Made by a program: the position numbers and the translations under genes. Positions 55,199 through 63,286 of a DNA stretch of 64,000 bases are shown one piece after another; position 1 is the stretch's first letter; each line of letters begins with the position of its first letter. Location: assembly GCF_018130955.1 (NCBI RefSeq), contig NZ_JAFCJM010000036.1:1-64000 (forward strand), written 5' to 3'. The stretch is from Bradyrhizobium liaoningense (GTDB taxonomy: Bacteria; Pseudomonadota; Alphaproteobacteria; Rhizobiales; Xanthobacteraceae). The notes under the pieces were generated by a model. It did no database searches. It was given only the letters and a program-made list of their open reading frames with translations, and was not told where the DNA came from.

Positions 55199-56617
55199 CT
55201 ACGCCACCAGGTGAAGATCCGACAAGAGATGCGCGGCATCGCCTCCTAGCGCGAGGTTGCCGTAGCCGCCGTCCCCGCCAACTCCGGCGATCTGGGTCGC
55301 ACTCTGGTCGATGTGTACGTTGTTGACCTGATCGGCTACGGCCGTCGAATGTGGACCTGCGATTGCTATGTTGATGGGTGCATAGATCGCGACGCTGACG
55401 TCGATCAGACTGCCCGCAAAATAACCGTTGCCGCCATTGCCTGCGCTGTTCGAGCCGGTCGCGATCGTATCGGAGCCGCCCCACAGATGATGGGAGAGAA
55501 GGCTTGCATGGCCGCCCGCTGCGGCGTTGTCGTTGCCGCCGTGCCCGCCAATGCCAGCGACCTGGACCGCGGATTGATCCACGGAGACATCATTTATCTG
55601 GACCGCGTAAGCGCTGGAGCCATAGCCCGCGATTGCGATGTTGATCGGGTTGTACACGACAACCGAGGTATGGACGAGTTCCCCGTAGAACGTGCCGTCA
55701 CCGCCATTGCCGGCCTGGCTCCCGCCGGTTTGAACGTCCCAGGCGCTCCCTCCGTTGCTTGATCCCCAGCTGGGGTCGAGCGTGATGACGCTGCCGCCGG
55801 CGGCCACATTGCCATGTCCGCCACTTCCGCCGACGCCCGCGATCTGCGTGGCCGATTGGTCGATGTCGACCGTGTTCGACTGACTTGCATGCGCAGAGCC
55901 GCCCGGGCTCGCCAGCGCAATATTGATCGGATGATAGATCACCACGGGCGCGTCCACCAACGCACCCGAGAAATAGCCGCTGCCGCCGTTTCCAGCGCTG
56001 TTGTCGCCGCTCGCGATCATCCCGGAGCCTGAAGACGTACTGATGCTCCCACCCACTGCAACGTTGTCGTTGCCGCCATGGCCGCCGACACCGGCCATCT
56101 GAAAAGCGGATTGATCGACATTCAAATTATTGGACTGGTTGGCCAGGGCGACCGAGCCGTATCCCATGCTCACCGAGATGTTGATCGGTTCATAGATCAA
56201 CAGGGACGCGTGAATGATTCCTCCGTAGAAGTGGCCGTCCCCGCCGTTCCCGGCCGTGTTCGCCCCACTCTCGACCGAAGCAATGCCGGGATGTGATGCG
56301 CCGGCAGCAGGCTTCGTGGACGAAACATCCAGGCCCGCCGGAGCGTGGTTGCCGGCGTGGCCGCCCGTGTCGCCCCCCGATGCCTGATGTTCGGATCGAA
56401 CCGGGTCGGAGTCATGATGCTGGGTATTCGCGCTCGCGAGGTGCGCTGCAGGACCTACAAGCGGGCCGGGATGATGGGTCGGGGCGCCACCGCGGACCGC
56501 GTCGGCCACGAACGAAGCACTCTGCGCAGGGCCCGGTTCGCCCTCGCCATCGTACCCATCGTGGTGATGAGAGGCGTGATGCAGCCGGATTCCATCCGAC
56601 ATCCGCGAAAAATCCAT
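55199..56617 (-). CDS. Glycine-rich protein with four ~70-residue repeats; candidate type I secretion substrate
   Basis: A 472-residue protein without a signal peptide or membrane span. Residues 1-115 are rich in His, Asp, Gly and Pro (HHASHHHDGYDG, QHHDSD). Four units follow at 120-190, 206-275, 300-369 and 390-459, each of the form AGNGGxGxF, then YxPINI, then DQSAxQxAGxGGxGG, ending NxAxGG. Linkers are 15, 24 and 20 residues. The end is LLSDLHLVA. There are no canonical RTX nonapeptides. Start at ATG 56617 behind GGGAGG. Position beside the PrtD/HlyD pair and the lack of a Sec signal suggest type I export. Glycine-rich beta-stacking and a surface role are conjecture; I do not recognise the family. 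Confidence 0.8.
   Translation of the reverse strand: MDFSRMSDGIRLHHASHHHDGYDGEGEPGPAQSASFVADAVRGGAPTHHPGPLVGPAAHLASANTQHHDSDPVRSEHQASGGDTGGHAGNHAPAGLDVSSTKPAAGASHPGIASVESGANTAGNGGDGHFYGGIIHASLLIYEPINISVSMGYGSVALANQSNNLNVDQSAFQMAGVGGHGGNDNVAVGGSISTSSGSGMIASGDNSAGNGGSGYFSGALVDAPVVIYHPINIALASPGGSAHASQSNTVDIDQSATQIAGVGGSGGHGNVAAGGSVITLDPSWGSSNGGSAWDVQTGGSQAGNGGDGTFYGELVHTSVVVYNPINIAIAGYGSSAYAVQINDVSVDQSAVQVAGIGGHGGNDNAAAGGHASLLSHHLWGGSDTIATGSNSAGNGGNGYFAGSLIDVSVAIYAPINIAIAGPHSTAVADQVNNVHIDQSATQIAGVGGDGGYGNLALGGDAAHLLSDLHLVA
55241..56260 (-). repeat. Four coding repeats of about 210 bp
   Basis: The units occupy 56048-56260, 55793-56002, 55511-55720 and 55241-55450. Three are exactly 70 codons and one is 71. 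Conserved blocks (AGNGG at the start, YxPINI a third of the way in, VDQSA or IDQSA two thirds in, AGxGGxGG near the end) keep constant spacing, while the linkers differ in length and sequence. Confidence 0.85.
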
Positions 56618-56659
56618 CGTAGCCTCCCTCATCGCAATCGCTCCGCGCGATCGGACGGG

Positions 56660-56678
56660 TTCTGTACTCCGGACAGAA
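56660..56678. promoter_or_regulatory. Palindrome in the divergent promoter region
   Basis: TTCTGT-ACTCCGG-ACAGAA is a perfect 6+7+6 inverted repeat 43 bases upstream of the repeat protein and about 240 bases before the divergent gene at 56921. Half-site spacing of 13 bases suits a dimeric regulator. A link to the LuxR-type protein at 50363 is a guess. Confidence 0.4.
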
Positions 56679-56920
56679 TGTCATCCTGGAAAGGTCGAAT
56701 GCCCAGTCGTCAGTTCGGATATGGCGATTCGTCTGGCAGCCGTCACATCGGCTACATCCGTTCGGGTGCGGTTACAGCCTTTGCATCAATTCCCCCGGTC
56801 CGCGCGCTCATCTCGCCTGCGGCCAAAATGAATCCGCCGCATTGCCGGATTTAGGCCGCATTGCGACCTAGGTCGCGGCCAAAGCTCCTGTCCGGCCAGG
56901 GGCGCAACACCGGGGGTTTT

Positions 56921-57913
56921 ATGTCCGGTCATTTGCGATTTTGTTTCGCCGCTTTTGGACTTCTTGCAGGTCTCTCGACGTCGTCAGCGTCTGCGAACCC
57001 ATTTTCCGCATTCTTCAATACCGAGCCCGCGACGCCCCCTGCACCCGCTTCAGCGGAAGTGGCGTGCTTGTCGCGGCCCGGCAAGCCGACCGCCGACGGC
57101 CAGCACTGGGTCTATCGGGTGGAAGGTCGGCGCAGATGCTGGTTCCAGGTCGCCGAAGGGACGGAGACGGTGAAGAAGCCGGTTCGACATCGTGCCGCCA
57201 AGCATCGTGTCGCCAGGTATCGTGTCGCCAAGGCCGAAGAGAACACGGCCGAAGAGAGCAAGACCGCAGCGCGCAAGCGGAAGGCGATGGTGGATGCGCG
57301 CGCGGAGCTGCAACGCTCCGCACCTGAGGATACGTCTCGGCCGAGCCCGTCCGCGCCCGTGCAGGTGGCTGATGCCGGCCCCGTCCTCGCGACCGGGATC
57401 GCGACCCGCGTGTCGCCGGCCCCCCTTTCCAAACGCGCGAACGACCGGCTCACGGCCGACGAGATCACGTCGCGGCAGGTCGACCGCCAAGTCGACCGTC
57501 AAGTCGACGTGGAGGCACTCCTGGCGGCGACGCCGGCCGCCAGTGACGTGGTTGCCGCTGCGGCCGTGCCGCTCGCCTCTTCCACCGCCGAGGCGGACGA
57601 TGACGGGCCGGGCTGGACCTGGCTTGGCATGCTGCTGATGGCTTTGGGGCTTGTCTCCGTCTTAAGCGCGAGCCGAACCATTCGGTGGGCCGTGCTGCTG
57701 CAGCAGCTTGAGGTCATCTTTCGCTTGTTAAAGCATGATCCGGAAAAGTGTGAATCGTGCTCAAACAAAGACCTAAAGCGCGATGACGATTCATCCAAAT
57801 CTCATCGCGCTTTAGAGGCTGCTGCTGGTCAAGACGCGACCTCGCGGGGAGGTGGGGCAAGGCGGCCATTCGGCCTGAACCCCACACCTCGGATCGGCTC
57901 GGCGGCGACCTGA
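56921..57913 (+). CDS. Exported/membrane hypothetical protein with basic and charged repeats
   Basis: A 330-residue protein. A Sec-type signal is at 1-25 (ending near SASA). A small domain with two cysteines follows (VACLSRPGKPTADGQHWVYR, then RRCWFQV). A very basic stretch (RHRAAKHRVARYRVAKAEE, 89-107) and a VDRQ triplet (187-197) come next, then a membrane span at about 231-250. From about residue 270 the frame runs through a dispersed palindromic element (57774-57814), so the last 60 residues are probably an acquired tail. ATG 56921 lies 12 bases after the GGGGG run. Function unknown. Confidence 0.65.
   Translation: MSGHLRFCFAAFGLLAGLSTSSASANPFSAFFNTEPATPPAPASAEVACLSRPGKPTADGQHWVYRVEGRRRCWFQVAEGTETVKKPVRHRAAKHRVARYRVAKAEENTAEESKTAARKRKAMVDARAELQRSAPEDTSRPSPSAPVQVADAGPVLATGIATRVSPAPLSKRANDRLTADEITSRQVDRQVDRQVDVEALLAATPAASDVVAAAAVPLASSTAEADDDGPGWTWLGMLLMALGLVSVLSASRTIRWAVLLQQLEVIFRLLKHDPEKCESCSNKDLKRDDDSSKSHRALEAAAGQDATSRGGGARRPFGLNPTPRIGSAAT
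57733..57814. repeat. Rhizobial-type dispersed palindromic element
   Basis: The sequence contains AAGCATGATCCGGAAAAGTG followed by a perfect palindrome. TAAAGCGCGATGA (57774-57786) and TCATCGCGCTTTA (57802-57814) flank a 15-base spacer. Elements of this kind are scattered through Bradyrhizobium and related genomes, from memory. Here it lies inside the 3' end of the reading frame starting at 56921. Confidence 0.75.
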
Positions 57914-58119
57914 ACCGCTGAGGCGACCGTTGATTTAGGTCAAGCTTTCCGAACAAGAGTCAGGGCCCGATTTAGGTCGGGCTCGTCCGGGACGACCGAG
58001 GCAGGATGCTCCGGCAGGTTACAGCGCTGTTTTGTCACATTTTGTGATTGAACATTAGCCATTTAAATGTATTTAAATTTTAAATGGGGCCGGCTGTTTC
58101 AGTAACCAGGAGATGTCCC

Positions 58120-58527
58120 ATGCCCGCTTCCCGTGAGGAAGACGACCGCCGCGAGTTCTTGAAGACGTGCGGCAGGTTCGCGGCCGTAACGCCTCCCGCG
58201 GTGACTCTGCTCTTGTCGACGTCATTGACATCGGCAGCCATCGCACATTCCGGCGGCCGAGACGCAAGAGGGTATGGCGGCGGTAGCGGGAGCGGTGGTT
58301 CGGTCTTCGACAACGGCCGAGACGGCTCGACCAGGGAGCACGCGTCAGGCGGCGGTGGAGGCGGCTCCGGCGGTGGTGGCGGGGAGGCGGGTCGAAAGGG
58401 ATCCAAAGTCGCGCATTCCGGAGATGAAGGTTCCGGATCTGGAGGTGGCCGCGGTAACGAGTCCTCCTCTGGCCCCGGCGGCCAGGACGGAGATGACAAG
58501 AAGCACCGGAAGCACGGCGACAAATAA
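58120..58527 (+). CDS. Small glycine-rich protein with a twin-arginine-like N-terminus
   Basis: A 135-residue protein. The N-terminus DDRREFLKTCGRFAAVTPPA has paired arginines (10-11) followed by FLK and a hydrophobic stretch to about residue 41, resembling a Tat signal or anchor. The remainder is glycine, serine and charged residues (GGGGGGSGGGGG, ending DDKKHRKHGDK). AGGAG precedes ATG 58120, and an AT-rich patch at 58060-58085 could hold the promoter. No function is assignable; similar proteins occur in rhizobia, from memory. It may belong to the secretion locus. Confidence 0.65.
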   Translation: MPASREEDDRREFLKTCGRFAAVTPPAVTLLLSTSLTSAAIAHSGGRDARGYGGGSGSGGSVFDNGRDGSTREHASGGGGGGSGGGGGEAGRKGSKVAHSGDEGSGSGGGRGNESSSGPGGQDGDDKKHRKHGDK

Positions 58528-58805
58528 GCCACCCGGCTCTGGTTCTTCATCTCATGTTCCGATGATCCATCGCGGGAGCGGCGAGCTCTTCGAGTGGAAA
58601 TCCGGCCGGCCGTGGCCGCAGGCGGTTGCCTGCGCGCGCGTTGGCGAAGTGGACGCGGCCCTCGTTGGATGGCGTGGTGGAGCAATCCGGAATTGCCCGT
58701 CTGCATCTTGAAAAAACGCGCCTAGAACATCGGTCGTTACCACCTATGGGGCGGTAGTAACTTCAGGCTCAAAAAATCAATGATATCGATCCGAGCGCAG
58801 CGTTG

Positions 58806-58846
58806 TGATGGGCCCGGCAGGACTCGAACCCGCAACCAGACCGTGC
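58806..58846 (-). other. tRNA 3'-half fragment (elongator Met/Ile2-like)
   Basis: On the minus strand, ACGGTCTGGT is followed by the T-arm GCGGG-TTCGAGT-CCTGC, the acceptor strand CGGGCCC and ATCA where ACCA is usual. The part from the anticodon stem onward looks like the tRNAs starting GGGCCCG; the anticodon loop and 5' half are gone. It shares an exact 18-bp block with the fragment at 49144 in the same orientation. The gap 58528-59103 holds no other feature apart from an imperfect palindrome near 58736-58762. Confidence 0.55.
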
Positions 58847-59103
58847 GGGTTGCTTTTTTTTTTGAAGCGGCCGCTAAGACCAAGCTTACGAACTCGCAAC
58901 AACGTGTTGCGAATCTCCTGCAATGCACCGCGAAACGACTCCATAACCACTGAACGCGCGGCATCTGCTCGCATTTTCAAGGATGTGAAATTCTCCTCGC
59001 GCGGGGTGTTTCGTTTGACAGCACGCACCGCGACCAAGAAGTGTTCAGGGGCAGGGCGTCGAGAAAACCAAACAACGGCCGCCCGCCTACGGAGGAAGCG
59101 TCA

Positions 59104-59262
59104 GTGCTCGGCTTGATGCAGGATCGACCGTTACTGATCTCGAGTCTCATCGAGCATGCGGCGCGTTATCATCCCAAAGCGGAAATCGTCAGCTCTGATC
59201 GGCGGACACAACAGGCCACACCAGAAGATGCCACCGAAAGGCAGAGGTCATGCCTAAACTGA
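59104..59262 (+). pseudogene. Truncated start of an acyl-CoA ligase gene
   Basis: From GTG 59104, behind GGAGG, the frame encodes VLGLMQDRPLLISSLIEHAA and then RYHPKAEIVSSDRR. This is the conserved N-terminus of AMP-forming fatty-acid/methylthiopropionyl-CoA ligases of about 540 residues. After about 34 residues similarity stops and the frame ends at 59262, overlapping the next gene. Nearly the whole ligase has been deleted, leaving its translation start at the head of the acyl-CoA dehydrogenase operon. Confidence 0.6.
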
Positions 59263-60386
59263 TGCTCGATGATCCCGACGGTACGCTTGTGATGCTGCGT
59301 GACAGCGTCAACGGCTTTGCTGCGCGCTTTCCCGGACCCAAGGCATTGCGCGACAGACGCGGGCGCGGCGGTGCCATGGACCCGCAAATCTGGTCCGCAA
59401 TGGCGGAGGCCGGCTGGATCGGCCTTTTGCTCCCGGAAGACTGCGGCGGCGCGGGTCTCGGCTTGCGCGAGCAGGCCGTCCTCAGCGAGGCGCTGGGGAG
59501 GGCCCTGATCGCGGAGCCGACGGGGACCGCCTCCGTCTTTGCTGCTACGCTGCTTGGCGGAGCTTCGTCGGGCGCAGAGCGTAGCCGGCTGGCGGCCGGA
59601 ATGGCCAGCGGCGAGATCGTCGCCGTGCCGGCGTGGACGTCCGGTGCCAAGCCGATTGTTGCGCGGGCCGTGAATGGCAGCATCGCGCTATCGGGCGAAA
59701 CGCGCTTCGTCGAAGCGGCGCGCTCGGCAACGGACTTCCTTGTGGTGGCCCAGGATGCCGATGGCGTCACGCTCCTGAGCGTCGCCGCCGATGCGGCAGC
59801 AGTGGCGATCTCGGAACGGGCCGGAGTTGATGGCGCGGCGATTGCAACCGTCTCGTTTTCCAACTGTGCGGTGCCAACGGAACGCGTGCTGTCGCGCGCG
59901 AACCGGTCCGAGGACCTGCTCCGCAAGGCGATCCTGCATACGCGGCTGGCGCTCGCAGCGGAGTTGACCGGCGTGGCGTCGAAGGCGCTCGAGCTTGCGA
60001 TCGCCTATACGAGCGACCGCGTGCAGTTCGGCAAGCCGATCGGCAGCTTCCAGGCCATCCAGCACCGGCTGGTCGATATGTGGATCGAGGGCGAATTTGC
60101 TGCCGCAGCCGTGGTCAACGCGGTCGACGCGCTACAGTCGGACGACGAAGATGCCGCGCAATTAGCCGTGCTGGCGGCCAAGGCGCGGGCGGGCGAGGCG
60201 GCATTCTCGATCTGCCGGCGCGCCGTGCACCTGCACGGGGCCATGGGCTACACCGACGAATGCGACATCGGCCTCTATCTGAAGCGCGCCATCAATCTCA
60301 ACGCCACGCTGGGACAGCCTGAACAGCTGCGCCTGGAATTTGTCGAACGCGAAAGCGGCCTCAGCCGCGGGAGGACCTATGGATAA
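59250..60386 (+). CDS. Acyl-CoA dehydrogenase
   Basis: A 378-residue FAD flavoprotein of the acyl-CoA dehydrogenase family: helical N-terminal domain with LLPEDCGGAGLGLREQAVLS, central barrel, and C-terminal helices with AIAYTSDRVQFGKPIGSFQA and HLHGAMGYTDECDIGLYL. The catalytic base usually found in the C-terminal domain is not obvious. The substrate-binding part is divergent, as in the small-subunit-like members that pair with a second dehydrogenase. It is the first intact gene of a three-gene operon and overlaps the hydratase start. Confidence 0.87.
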   Translation: MPKLMLDDPDGTLVMLRDSVNGFAARFPGPKALRDRRGRGGAMDPQIWSAMAEAGWIGLLLPEDCGGAGLGLREQAVLSEALGRALIAEPTGTASVFAATLLGGASSGAERSRLAAGMASGEIVAVPAWTSGAKPIVARAVNGSIALSGETRFVEAARSATDFLVVAQDADGVTLLSVAADAAAVAISERAGVDGAAIATVSFSNCAVPTERVLSRANRSEDLLRKAILHTRLALAAELTGVASKALELAIAYTSDRVQFGKPIGSFQAIQHRLVDMWIEGEFAAAAVVNAVDALQSDDEDAAQLAVLAAKARAGEAAFSICRRAVHLHGAMGYTDECDIGLYLKRAINLNATLGQPEQLRLEFVERESGLSRGRTYG

Positions 60387-61155
60387 CAATCTGATCAAGA
60401 CCGAGATCAAGGATCACATCGCCGTTGTGACCATGGATGCGCCGCCGGTGAATGCGCAATCCAAGGAGTTCGTCGAGGAGTTCATCGCGACTTTTGACGA
60501 ATTGAACGAGACCCCGTCGGTGCGGGTGATCGTGCTGACCGGCGCCGGAAAGACCTTCTCGGCCGGGGCCGATATCAAATCGCGCGGCAAGGTTGGGGCG
60601 GTGCCCGGTGATACCTATCGCCATCTTCGCCGGGCGCGCGAGGTGGGGTTCTGCATCATCGAGTCCAACAAGCCGGTGATCGCGGCCGTGAACGGTCCCG
60701 CGCTCGGAGCCGGCCTTGGCCTCGCGCTCTGCTCGGACATCATCCTGGCGTCAGAGAACTCGGTGTTCGGCCTGCCGGAGATCGATGTCGGTCTGATGGG
60801 CGGGGTGCGGCATACGATGCGGATCATCCCGCACACGCTGGCGCGCCGCATGGTGCTGACCGGCTACCGGGTGCCGGCTGCGGAGCTGTATCGCCGCGGG
60901 ATCATCGAGGACTGCGTGCCCCGGGAAGAACTGATGCCTGCCGCCATGAAGATGGCGGCCGAGATCGCCAAGAAAAGCCCGATGGCGCTGAAGCTCGCCA
61001 AGCGTGCGATCAATACGGTTGAAACGATGGGCCTGAAGGATGGCTACCGCTTCGAACAGAACCTCACGGTCGAGATGACGAAGCATGAGGATTCCAAGGA
61101 AGCGATGCGGGCCTTCATGGAGAAGCGCACACCCGTCTTCAAGGACGTGCTTTGA
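60379..61155 (+). CDS. Enoyl-CoA hydratase/isomerase
   Basis: A 258-residue crotonase-fold protein: oxyanion-hole segments FSAGADIKSRG and NGPALGAGLGLALCSDIILA, then SVFGLPEIDVGLMGG with a glutamate at a candidate catalytic position. It hydrates enoyl-CoA esters or acts as an isomerase or hydrolase. It overlaps the dehydrogenase genes on both sides (ATGGATAA and TGATG), so the three are translationally coupled. Confidence 0.88.
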   Translation: MDNNLIKTEIKDHIAVVTMDAPPVNAQSKEFVEEFIATFDELNETPSVRVIVLTGAGKTFSAGADIKSRGKVGAVPGDTYRHLRRAREVGFCIIESNKPVIAAVNGPALGAGLGLALCSDIILASENSVFGLPEIDVGLMGGVRHTMRIIPHTLARRMVLTGYRVPAAELYRRGIIEDCVPREELMPAAMKMAAEIAKKSPMALKLAKRAINTVETMGLKDGYRFEQNLTVEMTKHEDSKEAMRAFMEKRTPVFKDVL

Positions 61156-62312
61156 TGAGGTCCGACTGGAACGACATTCCCGACGAGGAGTTCAGGGCGA
61201 CCTTTCGCACGTGGGTGGACCAGAACTGTCCGGCCCATCTGCGCTACATGCGCAAGCAGCGTCCGCTCTTCAACGAAGTCGCCGAGTGGTACCATGCGCT
61301 GGCCGCCAAGGGGTGGCTGGCGCCCACCTGGCCGCGCCAGTACGGCGGAATGGGTCTCTCGGCGGCCAAGCACATGATCTATGTCGAGGAATGGGGACGG
61401 CTTGGCTGTCCGCGCATTCCGGATCATGGCATCGGGCTTGTCGGTCCGCTCCTGATTGAGTACGGCTCCGAGGAGCAGAAGGCCCACTACCTGCCGCGCA
61501 TCCTGTCCGGTGAGCACGTCTGGTGTCAGGGCTATTCCGAACCCAATGCGGGGTCCGATCTTGCAAGCCTCAAGACATCAGCGGTGCTGGATGGCGACGT
61601 GTTCGTCGTCAACGGTCAGAAGATTTGGACGACGCTCGCTCATTGCGCCAACTGGATCTTTGTCCTCGTCCGGACGGAGCGTGACTCGAAGGTGCGCCAG
61701 AAGGGCATCTCCGTCCTGCTGCTCGATTTGACCTCGCCCGGCGTTCGCGTCCGTCCGATCGAAAACCTGCGTTGGGAAGCGGATTTCTGCGAGGTCTTCT
61801 TCGACAATGTGCGTGTGCCGCTGAAGAACCTGGTCGGCAAGGTCAATGAAGGCTGGACCGTCGCGAAGTCAGTGCTCGGTCACGAACGCATCTTTCTCGG
61901 CGCGCCGACGCGGCCGGAATATGCGCTCGAGCGGCTGCGGCGGCTTGCGGAGGCGCGAGGCGCGTTTGACGACCCCGCGTTCCTGTCGCGCTTTGCACGG
62001 CTGCGGCTCGATCTCTACGATCTGGGATCGGCCTTCGAGCGCTATGCGAAGGTGCTGCGCGCGGGTGGAGAGCTCGGCGCCGATGTATCCGCGCTCAAGA
62101 TCTTCACGACAGAGCTCTACCAGCGGATCACCGAGGAAATGCTGACTGTCGCCGGAGAAGAGGCGCGGCTCTCCGACGATCTCGTCGCCGGGGATATCGA
62201 GATCGACGCGATGAATCTGTTTCTAGATTCCCGCGCGCCCGCGATTTTCGGCGGCTCCAACGAGATTCAGCGCAACATTCTGGCCAAAGCGGTGCTGCAC
62301 CTTCCTGGCTGA
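61155..62312 (+). CDS. Acyl-CoA dehydrogenase (second)
   Basis: A 385-residue acyl-CoA dehydrogenase. It has WPRQYGGMGLSAAKHMIYVE, the FAD/substrate stretch QGYSEPNAGSDLASLKTSAV, NGQKIWTTLAHCANW, and the C-terminal SRAPAIFGGSNEIQRNILAK. With the upstream dehydrogenase it could form an alpha2beta2-type pair as in steroid side-chain or cyclic-acid degradation, which is an inference from gene order. Start at ATG 61155, one base into the previous stop. Confidence 0.9.
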   Translation: MRSDWNDIPDEEFRATFRTWVDQNCPAHLRYMRKQRPLFNEVAEWYHALAAKGWLAPTWPRQYGGMGLSAAKHMIYVEEWGRLGCPRIPDHGIGLVGPLLIEYGSEEQKAHYLPRILSGEHVWCQGYSEPNAGSDLASLKTSAVLDGDVFVVNGQKIWTTLAHCANWIFVLVRTERDSKVRQKGISVLLLDLTSPGVRVRPIENLRWEADFCEVFFDNVRVPLKNLVGKVNEGWTVAKSVLGHERIFLGAPTRPEYALERLRRLAEARGAFDDPAFLSRFARLRLDLYDLGSAFERYAKVLRAGGELGADVSALKIFTTELYQRITEEMLTVAGEEARLSDDLVAGDIEIDAMNLFLDSRAPAIFGGSNEIQRNILAKAVLHLPG

Positions 62313-62320
62313 GCGCCGTG

Positions 62321-63133
62321 TCAGGACTCGACGTCCTCCTGCTGGAGGTCGTTGTCGGTCTTGACCGACCTTGCCGCCCGCTGCAGGACGGCGAGATAGC
62401 GATCGTAATTCTGCCTGATCCGATCGGCGGTACCGCCGAGGCCGAGCACGACAGGCTGATTGTGAATCGTCACGGGCAGCAGAACGCAGATGGTCGCTCC
62501 GCCAGGAATGGGAATGTGTTCGGCTGAGCAATATCCTTTGCCGCGGATCTTGCGAATACGATCTATCATGTCAGGCAGCTTCACGCGATCCGACGCGCTG
62601 GGCGTGGCAATGTTGGCGCGGCGAATGATGTTGTCGGCCTTCTCGTCCGACATCGTCGACATCAGGAGCCAACCCAGCGCCGATTGTGTCAGGGGACGGA
62701 GCGTTCCCTCATCGACATGGAAGCGCAGCGGGTGGATCGATTGGACGATCTTGACGTATTGCAGGTACACGTCGTTGGTCGTGCCGATGGAGACGGTTTC
62801 GCCGGTTGCCGCGTGGACGTCATGCATGGCTTCGAGCGTCCGGCTGTTGCCGAATAGAGCGCGCGGAATCCAGTCGCCGAGCGACGTCACCTTGGGCGTC
62901 GGAAAATAGACGCGCATACGCCGATCGTAGTTCAGATAGCCCATGGTGACGAGGGTCTTGAGCAAGACGGTCGTGCTTGAGGGCGGGTAGCCGAGCGCGA
63001 GCCCGATCTCGGACATCGCGCGCGGCTGACGGACGTTCATGAAGAACTGAAGGATCTCCAGCGCGCGAAGCGCTGACTTCACGGTGGATGTCCCACCCGG
63101 TGTGCCTGCGGATTTAGTGACCGCCGCTTGCAT
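62321..63133 (-). CDS. IclR-family transcriptional regulator
   Basis: A 270-residue IclR protein: N-terminal winged helix (about 20-85; SEIGLALGYPPSSTTVLLKT) and a C-terminal effector domain (about 100-255). It converges on the acyl-CoA operon and diverges from the SDR at 63287. I use ATG 63133, which follows GAGGG; the frame is open to 63214. Probable controller of the flanking CoA-ester genes. Confidence 0.86.
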   Translation of the reverse strand: MQAAVTKSAGTPGGTSTVKSALRALEILQFFMNVRQPRAMSEIGLALGYPPSSTTVLLKTLVTMGYLNYDRRMRVYFPTPKVTSLGDWIPRALFGNSRTLEAMHDVHAATGETVSIGTTNDVYLQYVKIVQSIHPLRFHVDEGTLRPLTQSALGWLLMSTMSDEKADNIIRRANIATPSASDRVKLPDMIDRIRKIRGKGYCSAEHIPIPGGATICVLLPVTIHNQPVVLGLGGTADRIRQNYDRYLAVLQRAARSVKTDNDLQQEDVES

Positions 63134-63286
63134 CTGTGCGTCCCTCAATCGCCGCTGCAAATTCACGGATGTGAAAGTCGGCTTCGCATATGAATTATAT
63201 TTGGTTTGCTCCAACTGCGCATGACAAGGTGCCCGCAGTCAAGCCCGACGGCGCGATACGACGCCGCGGCTGAGGCGGAGGACGTC

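Noticed and set aside
54504..55214. Plus-strand open frame of 236 codons opposite the small repeat protein
   Set aside because: It is the mirror of a GC-rich repeat-coding gene. It has no ribosome site or recognisable domain, while the minus strand carries the conserved blocks.
55199..56617. Classification of the four-repeat protein as an RTX toxin or a PE-PGRS-like protein
   Set aside because: The canonical GGxGxDxUx nonapeptide arrays are absent, and there is no PE/PPE domain. The 70-residue unit with PINI and DQSA blocks is different.
57965..57982. GCCCGA-TTTAGG-TCGGGC hairpin as a terminator
   Set aside because: The stem is only six pairs with no T run. It may be a remnant of repeated GATTTAGGTC motifs in this gap.
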